Assembly: GCA_003151275.1 (NCBI GenBank)
Contig: PLXC01000088.1
Coordinates: 1 to 54,570, forward strand
Origin: Candidatus Melainabacteria bacterium
GTDB taxonomy: Bacteria; Cyanobacteriota; Vampirovibrionia; Obscuribacterales; Obscuribacteraceae
Direction of reading: 5' to 3'
DNA: 54,570 bases
A program made the translations under genes and the position numbers. The notes under the pieces were generated by a model. The model did no database searches. It worked only from the letters and a program-made list of their open reading frames with translations, and had not been told where the DNA came from. Shown in pieces: positions 7,979 to 16,377 of the stretch. How positions within the stretch are numbered: position 1 is the stretch's first letter; each line of letters opens with the position of its first letter.

Positions 7979-8956
7979 ATGAAGACAGTCATTATTACGG
8001 GCGCTACTGGATTTGTCGGAGCCAATTTGGCCCGTCGCTTGCTTGTCGATGGGCATCAGGTGCACCTAGTGGTGCGTCCTCAATTTACTTCATGGCGAAT
8101 AGATGGAATTTGCTCTGATTGTCAGATTCATGAAGTTGACTTGCAAAATGTCGAACCTTTAAAGCAAGCAGTCGCCGAGATTAAACCTGATTGGATCTTT
8201 CACCTGGCGGCTAACGGAGCCTATTCGTGGCAAACAGACGTGCAAGAAATCATCAGCACCAACATGCTTGGAACAGTCAATCTTGTGCAAAGTTGCCTGG
8301 CTTCAGGATTTGAATCTTTCGTGAATACTGGCTCTTCATCTGAATATGGATTCAAAGATCACGCACCTAAAGAAAACGAATACATCGAACCGAATAGTTA
8401 TTACGCGATCGCGAAGTCTTCAGCAACGATGTTCTGTCAGTACATCGCTCATTCGCAGAAGGTGCATATTCCGACTTTGAGACTTTATTCAATTTACGGC
8501 CCATTCGAAGAGCCAAACCGACTGATGCCAACGATAATCGTCAACGGTTTAGACGGTAAATTGCCACCATTGGTTGATCCTAATATTGCTCGGGACTATG
8601 TTTCGTGCGATGACGTCATAGAAGCATATTTGCTCGCTGTGAAAACGAAGACTGATGATCTTGGCGCCGTTTATAACGTCGGCTCTGGGCTGCAGATCTC
8701 CCTTGCCGAGGTCGTGGAAGTTGCGCGTAAGGTGCTCAACATCAGCGAGAAACCAAATTGGGGTTCTATGCCTAATCGAAAATGGGACACCAGTGTTTGG
8801 GTTTCCAACCCTGAAAAAATCAAGGCTGATCTTGGTTGGCAAACACAAGATAGTTTTGAAGTTGGCTTTACCAAGATGGTGTCGTGGTTTAAATCCAATC
8901 CGGAAATGCTTCGCTACTACGAGCAAAAAATCAAAGCTGTAGCGTCGTCGCGTTGA
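7979..8956 (+). CDS. NAD-dependent sugar epimerase/dehydratase (extended SDR)
   Basis: Extended short-chain dehydrogenase acting on a nucleotide sugar in the cytoplasm. The Rossmann motif TGATGFVGANL is at residues 7-17. The catalytic Ser/Thr is in NTGSSSEYG and the Tyr-x-x-x-Lys in YYAIAK. A C-terminal substrate domain begins near LRLYSIYGPFE. About 325 residues is typical. I start at the ATG 7979, preceded by GAGGAGATCTC, rather than the GTG 15 bases earlier. It resembles the WcaG/CDP-abequose-synthase side of the family, so it could be a 4-ketoreductase rather than an epimerase; sequence alone does not decide. It sits between the pilin gene and the Tad operon, away from the main glycan island, and its 3' end is 3 bases from the convergent TPR gene. 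Confidence 0.85.
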   Translation: MKTVIITGATGFVGANLARRLLVDGHQVHLVVRPQFTSWRIDGICSDCQIHEVDLQNVEPLKQAVAEIKPDWIFHLAANGAYSWQTDVQEIISTNMLGTVNLVQSCLASGFESFVNTGSSSEYGFKDHAPKENEYIEPNSYYAIAKSSATMFCQYIAHSQKVHIPTLRLYSIYGPFEEPNRLMPTIIVNGLDGKLPPLVDPNIARDYVSCDDVIEAYLLAVKTKTDDLGAVYNVGSGLQISLAEVVEVARKVLNISEKPNWGSMPNRKWDTSVWVSNPEKIKADLGWQTQDSFEVGFTKMVSWFKSNPEMLRYYEQKIKAVASSR

Positions 8957-8959
8957 TCA

Positions 8960-9862
8960 TTAGTGAGCCGGGGTTGATGACTTGGATGGGCTGGCTGCTG
9001 GAGTAGTTGCAGTCGGCTGCGTCACCATGGAAGGTGCCAGTTGGTAGTTTCGAATGTACAGATTCGTGCCTGCTGGCACTAGATGCAGGCTTCCAGGCTT
9101 GGCTTGTTGGCTCATCAACTCACGAAGATTCTCTGCAGTTTTTTGAATTTCCGAAGTCACTTTGCTGGTCGGCACATACCGACTGCCCTCATACATGCGT
9201 CTGAGAGCTTCGAGCTTGCTTGCTGTGTCTGTTCCTGTCGTAGTAGTCGTGGTAGTCGTCGTCGGTTCAAACAGCCGTCCTCCGCGCCCGACATCAATGC
9301 CCTTCTGCACGATCGTCGTTCCAGGCAGTCCGCCTTTGCTAGGATCCACACCGGGTGTTACACCCGAAGGTGGCAAACCACCCGGTGGAATACCGGCTGT
9401 CTGACCGCCAGGGGTCAAACCACCCGGCTTTGATTTCAGGTCAAGCAATTTGTCCACGGCAGCCTTAGCTATCGCGTCTGCAGACGGATTGGCGGTCGAT
9501 GTCCCAGTCGGACCGGGTGAGTCGGCATTCAAGCCGGCAAGCGCTTGCTTGGCGTACTTGCCCACATCCTTATCCGGATCAAGAGCATACGCAATTCTGA
9601 ATTCTCGGATTGCCGCCTCTTTCTGCTTCATGTGTACATAGCAGTTGCCTAAATAGTAGTGCAGGACTGAGCTGTTGAAGTCCGTTGATAAGGCTGCACC
9701 AAAGTGACCAGAAGCATCTGAGTAATTTCCGCTGTTGAATTCCGCCATGCCTAACTTCAAGAAGTTGTTTTCAGCTAGTGCCGGCGGCTGAAAAAATGAC
9801 AAGGCGCACAACGCTGCCAGGCTGCCGATTGCTTTAGTTGACAGATTCCGTTTTTTCATCAT
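8960..9862 (-). CDS. Exported TPR protein with Pro/Gly/Thr-rich linker
   Basis: 300 residues. The signal peptide (about 1-30) ends in ALAEN. Two to three tetratricopeptide repeats (about 32-108: FLKLGMAEFNSGNYSDA, VLHYYLGNCYVHMKQKEAA, and so on) are followed by a low-complexity linker. The linker has repeated PGG/PPGG motifs (about 145-180) and a run of nine Thr (about 201-209), then a charged C-terminal part. TPR proteins of this kind act as scaffolds or pilotins, as TadD does in Tad systems. The position, last gene of the TadE/TadE/TadG-like operon with its start abutting the TadG stop, supports a pilus-assembly role, which I infer. The poly-Thr codons are a mix of ACG and ACT/ACC, so this is not a pure microsatellite. 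Confidence 0.75.
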   Translation of the reverse strand: MMKKRNLSTKAIGSLAALCALSFFQPPALAENNFLKLGMAEFNSGNYSDASGHFGAALSTDFNSSVLHYYLGNCYVHMKQKEAAIREFRIAYALDPDKDVGKYAKQALAGLNADSPGPTGTSTANPSADAIAKAAVDKLLDLKSKPGGLTPGGQTAGIPPGGLPPSGVTPGVDPSKGGLPGTTIVQKGIDVGRGGRLFEPTTTTTTTTTGTDTASKLEALRRMYEGSRYVPTSKVTSEIQKTAENLRELMSQQAKPGSLHLVPAGTNLYIRNYQLAPSMVTQPTATTPAASPSKSSTPAH

Positions 9863-11392
9863 TTAAGGCACACCGGTAAAAACACATTTGGTCGTGCGGG
9901 ATAATTTCAAATCGCCAAGACACTGTGAAAATCCTGTTCCTGGCTGCCAACTGATGCTTCCATAAAACTCGGTCCAATGTTTTCCAGTTGGAGATTTTCC
10001 ACCAACTATATTGTCATAGCAGGTGTTAGGTTCGTCTATTGCCGCAGTTTCTGTGGTAATTACGGACTTGTCACCATCAGCCTGGTTAGCGGCCGCTAGC
10101 CACCCTGGCATCGCAGCGCCAGGTATAGAAGCGATCTTCATAGTTGGATTGGTAAAGTCGGGGGTCGTATAGCTGGGATAGATGAAGTATTTTGATGCGC
10201 CGGGCATTAAAGTTTGGCTGGACATCAACCCAATAAGCCGTTCCTTAGTGAAAGTCGGATCGATTTCCTGGACCCGCTGCACTAGCTTCATCAACGCTAC
10301 GGTGTGGTCGCCTTTGGCTGCCGTAAAGAGCCGCCAGAGGTTTACCATTTTGTATTCGTTGCCTAGATTTCCAAAGCCGTCCAAAACGCCGCCCACGGAG
10401 AGTTTGATCTTCTTTGCTCCTTGCTGCGTTTCGGGCTCAAATCCGTAATTGGTTTGATTTACTTGTTTGTTTTCAACAATCCAAAGAGCTCTGTTGGCAA
10501 AGGTGATCGTCACATAAGCTTGGGGTATTGCCAGTAAGTATTGTCGCTGCGGGTTGGCTTCGGCGCATGCTGAGGCAGACAATGTGGTGCCTGCACCATC
10601 TGCCATTCCCATTTCTCTAAATGCATTGGGAATTGGATTGGTTGGTAAGCCACCCATGTTGCGCTGGAAATGCGAATCGGCAATTAAGTGAGGCATTTCG
10701 CCCAAGCGAAAACTCGGAAAAACAAATTCTTTGTTGTTGGCGGTAAATGGCGTGTAACCTTGAACGTAAGTTTTGTTGCCGACTTTGACTTGTTTCACTT
10801 GTACATTCATTGGAATTTGACTGGGTGTAAAGGATAAGTTGCTTTCGGCGCCCCGATCAACCATGGCTGTTGCCCAGCCGGTTTTGGCATCCTTGGATGT
10901 GTTAACCGTTGCACTTTCGCCGAGAAGCTTGGCTGGCTTGTTTGCAGACAGTTGGTTGAAGAATTGGTCTAACAGATTTTTGTCGGTCAGTTGGGCACGC
11001 AAGTTGGCGTTGACCGTTTGAGCGGCGGAGTAGACTTGATCAGCAGCATCGCTGGCTTGTCCTGTGCTTAATCCGTCATTTCGCATGCCTTCAGCATTTG
11101 CGTTAATCAAATATGCTTTGCCCCAGACTCGGCTGATGTTGCTCATTCCGACAGTGCCCATACTGTCGGCGCAGTCTTTGAAGATTCCGGACGGCACTTT
11201 CAAACCGACAACACGCTTGCCGACGTTGAGAATGGAAGCGTCAACGGCGTTGCGAACCTCGCGAGAGCCGCCCATGATCAGGGATAACTGGAAGGCTGCG
11301 AAGACAATAATAATAAGTCCGAGAGCGCAAAGTGCCACAAGAATAACTGAGGCACCACGGGTGGTTCTTATTTGTTGTCTCGTTCTTTTCAT
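9863..11392 (-). CDS. TadG-like putative Flp pilus-assembly protein
   Basis: 509 residues. An N-terminal basic segment (KRTRQQIRTTRG) leads into one hydrophobic helix (about 15-40, ASVILVALCALGLIIIVFAAF), the hallmark of TadE/TadG pseudopilin-like proteins. A long periplasmic part with no recognised enzyme motif follows. The segment SREVRNAVDASILNVGKRVV after the helix matches the TadG-type 'D-A-A-A-L-A-G' region, with DASIL here. Expected role: an inner-membrane-anchored factor for Tad pilus stability or surface anchoring. A von Willebrand A domain, common in TadG, is not evident. It lies 10 bases downstream of the TadE-like gene and abuts the TPR gene, clearly within one operon. Confidence 0.75.
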   Translation of the reverse strand: MKRTRQQIRTTRGASVILVALCALGLIIIVFAAFQLSLIMGGSREVRNAVDASILNVGKRVVGLKVPSGIFKDCADSMGTVGMSNISRVWGKAYLINANAEGMRNDGLSTGQASDAADQVYSAAQTVNANLRAQLTDKNLLDQFFNQLSANKPAKLLGESATVNTSKDAKTGWATAMVDRGAESNLSFTPSQIPMNVQVKQVKVGNKTYVQGYTPFTANNKEFVFPSFRLGEMPHLIADSHFQRNMGGLPTNPIPNAFREMGMADGAGTTLSASACAEANPQRQYLLAIPQAYVTITFANRALWIVENKQVNQTNYGFEPETQQGAKKIKLSVGGVLDGFGNLGNEYKMVNLWRLFTAAKGDHTVALMKLVQRVQEIDPTFTKERLIGLMSSQTLMPGASKYFIYPSYTTPDFTNPTMKIASIPGAAMPGWLAAANQADGDKSVITTETAAIDEPNTCYDNIVGGKSPTGKHWTEFYGSISWQPGTGFSQCLGDLKLSRTTKCVFTGVP

Positions 11393-11402
11393 TTAACAGC
11401 CA

Positions 11403-11816
11403 TCATTGCAACGCAGGAGTTGACACGATCGGCTGCACTGCGCCAGCTTTGCAAGAAATTGTATCGAAATTTGGAAACGGCACAGGCACGTGCACTTTCA
11501 TGATCAGGCTGACACCGACCTGACCAGTATCCAGATTGTATTTCACATCATCAATGACAATTTCTTGCACGACATTTGTCAGTGCCACGTGATCTACGAC
11601 TTCTTGCACCGCATGTGTGGCTGATGCAGCGTTTCCTTTTGTGGAAGCTGCTCGCGCCGCGATCTCGCACAGCTCTTCATTGTTTTGGCTGGCGTTGGTC
11701 AAGACAACTAAGTCGACTGCTGCTAGTCCGATCGGAATGATTACGATCAGTCCGATCATCACTTCAATTAAGCTTTGTCCCTTTTGACGACGTTTTCTGC
11801 GCATCTTCGGCCTCAA
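11403..11816 (-). CDS. TadE-like pseudopilin
   Basis: 137 residues. A basic N-terminus (MRPKMRRKRRQKG) precedes the helix QSLIEVMIGLIVIIPIGLAAVDLVVL, with Glu at position 5 after the Gly, typical of prepilin-like TadE proteins cleaved by the TadV peptidase. A small exported beta-rich domain follows. Its start overlaps the stop of the gene upstream by four bases, so the two TadE-like genes are translationally coupled, matching the TadE/TadF pairs of known tad loci. This one, second in order, could be the TadF counterpart. Confidence 0.8.
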   Translation of the reverse strand: MRPKMRRKRRQKGQSLIEVMIGLIVIIPIGLAAVDLVVLTNASQNNEELCEIAARAASTKGNAASATHAVQEVVDHVALTNVVQEIVIDDVKYNLDTGQVGVSLIMKVHVPVPFPNFDTISCKAGAVQPIVSTPALQ

Positions 11817-12298
11817 TAGTTCAGGAATGCTGGATTCTCTAGCATTCTGCTGCTAGTGATAGTGAAAACCATCGGTGCGCTTAAACCTGGCACATTGGGA
11901 AAAAATGGAACCACTAGCAGTGGGCGAACAGCGACCGAAGTCGAAACGTCGACGACGGCGGTTCCCGCGACAATGTCGTAGGAAACCTGGGTCTGAGGAT
12001 CAGCCATCAACGGCGCCAAGCCTCCGAAAGCCGAACTACGCCAACTGTTCGGAATGTCTTGCTGAACTGTCCCCTGCGGATCGGTGGCTACAGATTTGGG
12101 AACTCTGACGGCCTCCCGAAGTTGCAGGTTATTGAGGGTGACACAGGCGCAATATCCCAGCCCGTCAAAAATTAGATCCAAAACCGGGAAAACGGCCACG
12201 ACGAACAACAGAAAGAGAGCGGGAGCAAACTCGCTTATCGCCGAACCACGCTTGTTTCGTTTCGCGCGGACCACAACCTTACCCTTAATCTGTATCAA
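11813..12298 (-). CDS. TadE-like pseudopilin, first gene of operon
   Basis: 161 residues. A basic N-terminus ends KRNKRG, then the helix SAISEFAPALFLLFVVAVFPVLDLIF, again with Glu five residues after the Gly. The exported part contains many small polar residues and one Cys pair (GYCACVT). The annotated start is a TTG at 12298 with AGGC nearby; a GTG at 12274, with GGGTAAGG just upstream, is an equally good start. The order TadE-like, TadE-like, TadG-like, TPR, all minus strand with overlaps or gaps of 10 bases or less, marks a Tad minor-component operon. The upstream 12299-12440 region should hold its promoter, but I see no convincing -35/-10 pair. Confidence 0.75.
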   Translation of the reverse strand: MIQIKGKVVVRAKRNKRGSAISEFAPALFLLFVVAVFPVLDLIFDGLGYCACVTLNNLQLREAVRVPKSVATDPQGTVQQDIPNSWRSSAFGGLAPLMADPQTQVSYDIVAGTAVVDVSTSVAVRPLLVVPFFPNVPGLSAPMVFTITSSRMLENPAFLNY

Positions 12299-12440
12299 TT
12301 CTGCCTATAATCATTAGATTCCACTTCTATGGTACACGCTAAACGGGGTTAGCCCTAAAGTTGGACACGGATCCCACAGTTAGAGCGCGGATAATTCATC
12401 TAGCTGCAAGAATTTCGCCAGAATAGAACTTCCGTCAGCG

Positions 12441-12530
12441 CGAAAATGGAGCGCGGATTTTCAATCCGCTTCGGTACGACAGGAAACGTCATGTGGTTAT
12501 CGGCGGCTAGGATAGGCGCGCTCCATTTCG
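12441..12530. repeat. Cloverleaf-like dispersed palindromic repeat, copy A
   Basis: About 90 bp bounded by CGAAAATGGAGCGCG (from 12441) and its near inverse CGCGCTCCATTTCG (12517-12530). Inside, GCGGATT (12453-12459) pairs with AATCCGC (12463-12469). A degenerate second arm lies at about 12501-12518. Bases 12444-12469 (26 bp) are identical to 29674-29699 of copy B. The right arm overlaps the 3' end of the DUF805/SRPBCC gene and encodes its last residues. Confidence 0.75.
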
Positions 12531-14221
12531 TTATCGGGAGCGAGGCGCTTAGTTCCGTTATCGAGAGCGCCGCGCTGCGTTTCGTTGTATTCAGTTTCGG
12601 CTAAATCCTTGACGTGATTAAGCACTCGCATGTGGATGCTGTGGATGATCCAATCCGACCACAATCGCCAGTAGCCGCCAGGTCCCATGCAATTTTGATA
12701 CCAGGTTGTGCCCTGCAGGATCGTGTGATTGTCGCCGCTGGGCGTGAGAAGAAATTGTCCTTGGCGCGCCACCAGGTATCGATCCAAGTGGGGTGGATGA
12801 AGTTTCGGATAGAGGGATAATTCGTGCATGGGTGGTGCTTGTTCAAGCACTCCGAAACGCAGCAATTTGGGCTCATTCCAAATTTGAATTGGCTCGACAA
12901 ACTTTCCGGTTGTGAAAATGCATTCGCGAATCGCACCAGGTCCCCGACCTTTGATTTTTGCTTCAATCGGATAAGCAATCCCTGTTTTGAAAATCAATTC
13001 AGTCGGCGGCTTCAGGCGTGGGAAGTCGATCAGATATTTCCACACTATATTTGGTGGCGCCGCAATTTCTATGTGACTAATGTTTTCGTATGTCGGGTAC
13101 GTTGGCGGCGCGATAAATTCACCAACCATGAGGAGTGGAATTACAATCGCGAAGCAGCCCAGTAGTCGAGGTACGCCTTCGCTTCGGGGCATGCTTGCCT
13201 GAATCGCATAGCCAACCAATCCCCCAACGATGCCGATACCGACTGCGAGTGGACTTGCCATTAACAGGCAGATCACTCCTTCAAATGGAATGATCAAAAG
13301 TACGCTGGCCATTAATAACAAACAGATCACTGCGTTGAATATGCACTCAACCAGTGTTCGCTGCCTTTGCCATCCATACAGAATCGGGGCGGCAATGGCT
13401 GCCACAAACGGCACAGCGGTGAATACACTCCAGCCGTAAACGCCTAGAACTGAAACGCTGAACAAGGCTGCTAAAACAGAAATTGGCACTGGTAACAGAG
13501 CGGCTACAAGGAATGCTCTAGGGTTATCCACCGGCATCTTGCTAATGATCCGCAGGGCAGTTTTCTCGCCTGGAAAAGGCAGTGGCATTGCCGTGGTCGC
13601 AGGCAGTGGCATTGCCGTAGTCGCAGGCAAAAGTTTGCTCTCCGTGTCATCCCACGGTATGTGCCCTACACCGATTGCTGGTGGCTCGTCTGCGGTCGCT
13701 TTCGTTTCGATTGCTGTGGGCTCAGATACCTTCGTAGACGGTTTGCTGTCGACCACTGAAAGTATGATAAAGAAAATCATATTGACGAAGGGCGTGTAAA
13801 ATAGAATCACCATCCATGGTGGCAGTCCGATTGTGTTAAGGCGGCGCAGCGTCAGAATAGAACCGATAAATGCAAACGGCAGGGCAACCATTAACATTCC
13901 TGCGTAAAACCACAAATCCGCTGTACTGACGGCGGTTACCCCAGAGAAAGCGCCGGGCACGAAATAATTCCAGAACAACCATTCTCGATGAAAAAAGAAA
14001 CCGCTTACGAAAGAATCAATTCCGTACTTTAGCAGCATCAACGACGCGCCTTGCGCCAGATACTGGCGCCCCGACATTCTTGGCATGTCAGACAGTTGGT
14101 ATTTCTTTCGCACTGCAATAGGAAGTTTCAAGCCGGCGCTCCGATACTTTGAATTCAGCCCAGGAGAGGTTAACTCATCAGAGGAAACTTTAGCAGTTGC
14201 GTGACAATTCTTAGGCGCCAA
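12497..14221 (-). CDS. Membrane protein with DUF805-like N-terminus and SRPBCC C-terminal domain
   Basis: 574 residues. A hydrophobic N-terminal module (about 45-160) contains FIGSILTLRRLNTIGLPPWM, which matches the RRLxDxG loop of DUF805 membrane proteins. A polar linker (about 160-225) includes two copies of an 8-residue TTAMPLPA-type repeat, from a 24-bp tandem duplication at 13578-13625. Then come four to five helices (about 240-370), and finally a SRPBCC/START-like ligand-binding domain (about 380-545: EIAAPPNIVWKYLIDFPRLK, QFLLTPSGDNHTILQGTTWY). It may bind or move a hydrophobic molecule at the membrane; no direct function is known. The C-terminus consists of three 9-residue repeats that fall in a repeat array overlapping a dispersed palindrome. 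The true start could be the internal ATG at residue 48. Confidence 0.65.
   Translation of the reverse strand: MAPKNCHATAKVSSDELTSPGLNSKYRSAGLKLPIAVRKKYQLSDMPRMSGRQYLAQGASLMLLKYGIDSFVSGFFFHREWLFWNYFVPGAFSGVTAVSTADLWFYAGMLMVALPFAFIGSILTLRRLNTIGLPPWMVILFYTPFVNMIFFIILSVVDSKPSTKVSEPTAIETKATADEPPAIGVGHIPWDDTESKLLPATTAMPLPATTAMPLPFPGEKTALRIISKMPVDNPRAFLVAALLPVPISVLAALFSVSVLGVYGWSVFTAVPFVAAIAAPILYGWQRQRTLVECIFNAVICLLLMASVLLIIPFEGVICLLMASPLAVGIGIVGGLVGYAIQASMPRSEGVPRLLGCFAIVIPLLMVGEFIAPPTYPTYENISHIEIAAPPNIVWKYLIDFPRLKPPTELIFKTGIAYPIEAKIKGRGPGAIRECIFTTGKFVEPIQIWNEPKLLRFGVLEQAPPMHELSLYPKLHPPHLDRYLVARQGQFLLTPSGDNHTILQGTTWYQNCMGPGGYWRLWSDWIIHSIHMRVLNHVKDLAETEYNETQRGALDNGTKRLAPDNEMERAYPSRR
12506..12586 (-). 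repeat. Three 27-bp repeats encoding the C-terminus
   Basis: Units 12560-12586, 12533-12559 and 12506-12532 encode NETQRGALD, NGTKRLAPD and NEMERAYPS. Each unit contains GATAACG or AACGAAA near its start, the same core seen in the array after the gene ending at 7290, and the real stop is again a CGATAAC. The last unit merges with the palindromic repeat. Confidence 0.7.
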
Positions 14222-14290
14222 ATGCCCAGAAGCTGGATTGCGAACAGGATGCTAGTATTTGCAGGATTCCTCTAATAGGGCTAGGCAACC

Positions 14291-14722
14291 ATGGCTTGGA
14301 CTGTGCACACACGTGAAGTAGAAGGCCGTCCGGCGCAAGTTTTGATTGATGACCAATTTGCTGGTCAGGCGCCGGTTAAAGACTTGATAAGACTGAGCGG
14401 ATTCAGTCTGTACTGCAAGCAGCAACCACTTAATTCGCTGTGGCACCCCGACGAAGGCGATGCGCTGGATTTAGTTGAAGAGCATTTGATTAATCTCTGT
14501 GAAACGTATTCGCACGGCTGGTGTCTCTACGTTCTGCGCCTTGCCACCTTCGGTGTGAGAGAATATTTTCTATACCATTCAGACCGAGCTGAATTAAGCC
14601 TGGCGTTCGCTGGACTGCGGGAGCTGCATCCTGATTATCGTATCGAGTTCGCGACGATTTCCGACCCCGACTGGAAACAATATCTCAGTTATGTGCAAAC
14701 GGTCCCAGTCGCGCGCGATTAG
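14291..14722 (+). CDS. DUF695-like protein, unknown function
   Basis: 143 residues, soluble, no signal peptide. The central pattern (LINLCETYSHGWCLYVLRLATFGVREYFLYHSD) followed by a C-terminal YRIEFATISDPDWKQY resembles the DUF695 domain, whose members end with a D-x-x-W segment; my recognition is moderate. No catalytic motif is apparent. It is a single-gene unit on the plus strand between two minus-strand genes. Its 3' end meets a direct repeat (14727-14776) shared with the small convergent ORF. The ATG at 14291 has AGGG about 12 bases upstream, so the start is plausible but not strongly supported. Confidence 0.65.
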   Translation: MAWTVHTREVEGRPAQVLIDDQFAGQAPVKDLIRLSGFSLYCKQQPLNSLWHPDEGDALDLVEEHLINLCETYSHGWCLYVLRLATFGVREYFLYHSDRAELSLAFAGLRELHPDYRIEFATISDPDWKQYLSYVQTVPVARD

Positions 14723-14726
14723 CGGA

Positions 14727-14776
14727 CTAAGGCGCTTTCGCGAAAGGGGATTCGAAGCTGCCTAGGCGCTTTCGCG
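14727..14776. repeat. Direct repeat copying a gene end
   Basis: CTAAGGCGCTTTCGCG (14727-14742) and CTAGGCGCTTTCGCG (14762-14776), 35 bases apart. On the minus strand the second encodes the last residues and stop of the 69-residue ORF (RESA, stop TAG), and the first repeats that end downstream of the stop. Confidence 0.65.
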
Positions 14777-14971
14777 GTGAAAACCGAATATGCCGACAAC
14801 GTTATAGACAGTTCGTTCGATGAAGTTCTGCGACTGCATGCGACGCAACTTGCGTACTCTAGATTTGGGCTTCGCGGGCACAGGTGTTTCGTCAACAGGT
14901 GAGTGCTCAATCGCGTCAAGCCAAACTTCCTGCGGCGCTGCTTTGTGTGCGAATTGGGAATCTAATAACAT
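14762..14971 (-). CDS. Small basic protein, hypothetical
   Basis: 69 residues: an acidic first half (EVWLDAIEHSPVDETP) and a strongly basic middle (KPKSRVRKLRRMQSQNF), then a short hydrophobic stretch (TVYNVVGIFGF). The ATG at 14971 is preceded by TAGGTAAG, a fair Shine-Dalgarno. No family recognised; it could be a nucleic-acid-binding or membrane-attached small protein. Support for it being real is the start signal and the copy of its last codons just downstream, a pattern also seen at real genes here. It could still be a chance frame. Confidence 0.4.
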   Translation of the reverse strand: MLLDSQFAHKAAPQEVWLDAIEHSPVDETPVPAKPKSRVRKLRRMQSQNFIERTVYNVVGIFGFHRESA

Positions 14972-15302
14972 AAATTCTTACCTATTTTCTAAATTCATTC
15001 CGAGCAGTGAGAAGGATATGTCGAAATAAAGTTCCAAAAAATAAATTTGTCTCACTAGCAACTAGTTTGGTATAGGACACTAATTTCATGCATTCTCGAA
15101 TTTATATCGTTTTCCCCTGAGTCTGGAATCTCTGACTGGCAAGGACTTTGCCGTTTGTCTGGACGGCTGAAATTTGTGTTCAGGAAAAAGTACATTGGCC
15201 ACTTTCTTAAATTGACCCTATATATTTTTATAGGTAAACCAGCACTCTGTTTCTTGTCGTGACAGGCGCTGATCCCCGTGCAGTTCCGCCTGCATACCGG
15301 GT
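14972..15302. other. AT-rich intergenic region with hairpins
   Basis: No gene seen. It contains CCTATA/TATAGG (6-bp stem, near 15217-15234). Just past the stop of the minus-strand SDR gene it holds the nested hairpin CCCG..TGCAG/CTGCA..CGGG (near 15275-15301). This could help terminate that gene, although no T tract follows. The region probably also holds the promoter for the small minus-strand ORF. Confidence 0.4.
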
Positions 15303-16193
15303 CTAAGTACTCTTAGGAATTTCCCGTTCGGCTGATTCAGTATTATCTAGGTATTGTTTTGGTACCTTTCTTGCCACTGCAAATGCCACTGGTGGGCAAA
15401 TCCCCATCAGGCGATCGGTGACGATGGCAGGCAGCGTAAGAATAATTTCTTGGCTGTTGCCTGCCATCATAGCGTCACGAATGGCTTCTGCTGCCTGTTG
15501 TGGACTGTAGCTGAGCAAGTTTCGCATCATCCAACCACGAAAATCTTTTCTTTCTCCGATTGTGGTTGGATCCATCGTGGAGGACAAATTATTCTTCTTG
15601 AAAAAATGGCTTCGTACCCAGCCGGGGCAGACCGTTACTACATCAATACCGCGATGAATTAACTCGGCGGCCATGCCTTCGCTCATACCTAAGCAAGCAA
15701 ATTTGCTCGTTGAATAACAAACACGACCCGGCAATCCGACCTTACCCGCGACTGATGCAACGTTGACAATCGTGCCCTGATTTTTTTTCAGGAAATAAGG
15801 GAGAGCCGCGTAAACAGCGTAGAGTGGTGCGAAAAAATTGACGTCCATGACCCGGTGCCAGTCTTCTAGTTTCACATTTTGCAGTAATCCTGGTATAGAA
15901 ATTCCTGCGTTGTTCACGAGCAAATCAATATCACCGTATTCCTCAACGCAGGCCGCTACTAGGCGCGCGGGCATCTCCTTTGAGGCGATGTCGCCCACAA
16001 TGGCAATTGCCTTTCCACCTTTTTCTTCGACAATTCTTTTAGTGTCCATCAAGGCGTCTTCGGTTCTGGCATTGATCACCAATTTCGCTTGATAGTCGGT
16101 CGCCAACAGGATGGCAAGTGAGCGGCCGATTCCCGTCGACGCACCCGTGATTACTGCTGCAAAGCCTGGCTGTAAGGATTTTTTTGTTTTCAT
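15303..16193 (-). CDS. Short-chain dehydrogenase/reductase (classical SDR)
   Basis: NAD(P)-dependent oxidoreductase. The cofactor motif TGASTGIGRSL is near residues 15-25, NNAG near 92-95, the catalytic Ser in VNVASVAGK, and Tyr-x-x-x-Lys in CYSTSKFA, all as in classical SDRs. The C-terminal part (VDVVTVCPGWVRSHFFKK) fits the lipid/retinol-type SDR group with a membrane-near tail. The start is placed at the ATG 16193 (MKTKKSL), because the family begins here and the longer frame starts at a TTG. The substrate is unknown; its position at the edge of the glycan island suggests, but does not prove, a lipid- or sugar-related role. Confidence 0.85.
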   Translation of the reverse strand: MKTKKSLQPGFAAVITGASTGIGRSLAILLATDYQAKLVINARTEDALMDTKRIVEEKGGKAIAIVGDIASKEMPARLVAACVEEYGDIDLLVNNAGISIPGLLQNVKLEDWHRVMDVNFFAPLYAVYAALPYFLKKNQGTIVNVASVAGKVGLPGRVCYSTSKFACLGMSEGMAAELIHRGIDVVTVCPGWVRSHFFKKNNLSSTMDPTTIGERKDFRGWMMRNLLSYSPQQAAEAIRDAMMAGNSQEIILTLPAIVTDRLMGICPPVAFAVARKVPKQYLDNTESAEREIPKST

Positions 16194-16377
16194 CGTGCCA
16201 ATCTGCGGTAAACGAGGCCAGTTTAGCCTGCTTCTCTCAAACAATCCAACCAGGCAGCGACCATGCAACCTTGTTTAGTTCAAAAGCCGCTGCTTGAAAA
16301 GCTCTTTCTCTTTGCGGCAAGTTTAGCAGATTTCTCGGTTGAGCCAGTGTAATTGATACTGTATGTGGTGCCATGCT

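Noticed and set aside
9220..9275. Poly-threonine run in the TPR protein as a phase-variable microsatellite
   Set aside because: Codons are mixed and the units are threes, so slippage would not shift the frame.
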